A DNA stretch of 6,090 bases, from the NCBI GenBank assembly GCA_023402915.1, contig JAEYFO010000124.1, positions 1 to 6,090 of the forward strand, in the 5' to 3' direction. Source of the stretch: Bacillota bacterium (lineage in GTDB: Bacteria; Bacillota; Clostridia; Christensenellales; CALWSW01). The notes beneath the pieces are model-generated. The model did not search any database. It saw only the letters and a list, made by a program, of their open reading frames with translations, and was not told the origin of the DNA. Made by a program: the position numbers and the translations under genes. Position 1 is the first letter of the stretch. Each line of letters opens with the position of its first letter. Positions 5,147 through 6,090 of this stretch are shown in pieces.

Positions 5147-6058
5147 GTGAGCAGCAAGGCGTTTGAAATTGCCGCGGCGGTGATGAGCTACTGGTTTGCG
5201 GCGGTGATGGTATATCTGCTGCTGCGGCTGCTGCAATCGGTCTGGCGGGACTATGCGGCGGATCGCGTGCGCCGCCGTCAGGCGGAGGGCTATTCCATGG
5301 GAATGCTGGAGGTGATCGCTCCGGCGGACGACCGCAAGGGGCGAAAGAACTCGCTTTATGGCGCGCGGTTTGCGCTGCGGCGGGAAAATCTCATCGGCAG
5401 CGCCGCAAAATGCGACATCCGGCTCAAAGACCGGTCGGTCGCGGCGGTGCAGGCGTCCGTTTATCAAAAGGGAAATCAGGTGCTTTTGAGCGACTACGGC
5501 GCGCGCAGCGGCGTGTTCGTCAACGGGCACCGGGTCAAAAACGATCTGCCCCTGCTCGACGGCGATGAGATCTCCCTTGGCGACGTGGTGCTGCAGCTCC
5601 ACATCAAGGGCGGGACCGCCGCCCCTGCGGGCAGCCGGGAGGGCTTTGAAAAGCAGAAAGCTCCGGCGTTCTCCGATGATTTGTATCTGGGCGGCTCGAA
5701 CCATGCGTCTGAGCCGGAAGCCGCGCCCGGGCCGGAAGAAGAGGAGGAAGCGTCCGGCGCGCCGTGGGAGGACGGCGGCTGGGACGAAGAAGAATGGGAG
5801 GACGGCGGCTACGGTCAGCGCCGCAGGCAGCGCTGGGAGACCGGTGAGCCGCAGGAGGACGATCCGCTGGAGAGCGACGACGAATACAGCGCGCTGTACG
5901 GCGAGGACGACCTCTATGACGGCGAGATGAGCCCGGATGACGAATACGACGAAATTTACGGCGGCATCTCTCCGGAGGACGGCTGGGAGGACGAAGCGCC
6001 GGACGGCGAAGAAGAGCCGCCCCGCCGCAGGCGTTTTGGAAGGAGGGGAGGGCGATGA
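5147..6058 (+). CDS. Membrane-anchored FHA-domain protein with acidic C-terminal tail
   Basis: The product has 303 residues. It begins with one hydrophobic membrane segment (about 6-30, containing YWFAAVMVYLLLRLL), followed by a basic stretch (R34 to R44) that suggests a cytoplasmic C-terminus. An FHA fold spans roughly 54-154: LIGSAAKCDIRLKD (82-95), QVLLSDYGARSGVFVNGHRV (111-130), LLDGDEISLGDVVLQLH (136-152). The NG pair (126-127) is kept, but the usual phosphothreonine-contacting Arg, Ser and His are replaced (S85, A99, Q102). Residues about 185-290 are highly acidic and low-complexity, with WEDGG twice and DDEYxxxYG twice at 20-residue spacing. The protein ends in a basic patch (PPRRRRFGRRGGR). 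It has its own promoter and starts at GTG. Its stop overlaps the next start (ATGA). FHA proteins of this layout often accompany FtsW/RodA and penicillin-binding proteins in clostridia, and resemble actinobacterial FhaB in having a membrane segment plus an FHA domain. A cell-envelope role is therefore plausible but unproven. Confidence 0.88.
   Translation: MSSKAFEIAAAVMSYWFAAVMVYLLLRLLQSVWRDYAADRVRRRQAEGYSMGMLEVIAPADDRKGRKNSLYGARFALRRENLIGSAAKCDIRLKDRSVAAVQASVYQKGNQVLLSDYGARSGVFVNGHRVKNDLPLLDGDEISLGDVVLQLHIKGGTAAPAGSREGFEKQKAPAFSDDLYLGGSNHASEPEAAPGPEEEEEASGAPWEDGGWDEEEWEDGGYGQRRRQRWETGEPQEDDPLESDDEYSALYGEDDLYDGEMSPDDEYDEIYGGISPEDGWEDEAPDGEEEPPRRRRFGRRGGR
5765..5810 (+). repeat. 16-bp direct repeat in the acidic tail of the FHA gene
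   Basis: TGGGAGGACGGCGGCT occurs at 5765-5780 and identically at 5795-5810, a 30-nt period that keeps the reading frame and encodes WEDGG-(W/Y) twice. A second, diverged pair codes DDEYSALYG (244-252) and DDEYDEIYG (264-272), 60 nt apart. The exact nucleotide identity of the first pair suggests recent slippage-type duplication. Confidence 0.8.
6041..6046 (+). promoter_or_regulatory. Ribosome binding site of the gene entering at the right edge
   Basis: AGGAGG within AAGGAGGGGAGGG lies 8 nt before the ATG at 6055, inside the last codons of the FHA gene. It is the main evidence that a second gene truly starts here. Confidence 0.8.
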
Positions 6059-6090
6059 AACGGGCAAACCCCGGAAAGCTGCTGGCGCTG
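6055..6090 (+). CDS. Start of the next gene in the FHA operon (12 codons visible)
   Basis: Only MKRANPGKLLAL is visible before the window ends, so the product cannot be identified from the sequence. The start is well supported: a strong ribosome binding site, and a 4-nt ATGA overlap with the FHA gene stop that implies translational coupling. The basic beginning followed by LLAL would fit the first residues before a membrane helix. From known clostridial gene order, an FtsW/RodA/SpoVE-type glycosyltransferase is the leading guess, based on context only. Confidence 0.7.
   Translation, partial: MKRANPGKLLAL

Noticed and set aside
5129..6067. A 312-codon minus-strand frame opposite the FHA gene
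   Set aside because: The + strand has a promoter, ribosome binding site and FHA motifs. The antisense product is a low-complexity reflection of the acidic tail codons.

Overview
The window looks like chromosomal DNA of a fairly GC-rich Firmicute, most likely a clostridial, Oscillospiraceae/Ruminococcaceae-like gut bacterium. This is an inference from style: strong AAGGAGG ribosome binding sites at short spacing, a Firmicute-type lipoprotein signal peptide (MKKLLALLLV..., lipobox LAAC), the permease-ATPase-ATPase-binding protein order, and GC-rich codon choice. No rRNA or other taxonomic marker is present.

Region 1 (1-4694) is the 3' part of a peptide-importer operon on the + strand. It holds the C-terminal half of an OppC/DppC permease (cut by the left edge), complete OppD and OppF ATPases whose genes overlap by 8 nt, a 225-nt non-coding gap, and a lipoprotein OppA-type binding protein. 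A strong intrinsic terminator at 4652-4694 closes it. OppA captures peptides at the outer face of the membrane, the OppB/OppC pore passes them through (oppB is presumably just off the left edge), and OppD/OppF hydrolyse ATP. Both ATPases carry the same four-cysteine C-terminal pattern known to bind an iron-sulfur cluster in a related transporter.

Region 2 (4695-5146) has no gene I can support. About 280 nt of lower-GC sequence after the terminator appears empty. A convincing extended -10 promoter (TGGTATAAT, 5002-5010) follows, and then a leader of about 130 nt that is rich in hairpins and short repeats.

Region 3 (5147-6090) starts a second + strand operon. Its first gene encodes a membrane-anchored FHA-domain protein with a very acidic, Trp/Tyr-containing tail. 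Its stop codon overlaps the start of another gene (ATGA, 6055-6058), of which only 12 codons are visible. In clostridia this kind of FHA protein commonly sits before FtsW/RodA and a penicillin-binding protein, so a cell-wall or division operon is plausible but not shown here.

Most of the window is ordinary. The two points most worth a second look are the FHA domain, which has lost most of the residues that normally bind phosphothreonine, and the structured leader in front of its gene. I see no CRISPR array, mobile element, tRNA or rRNA.
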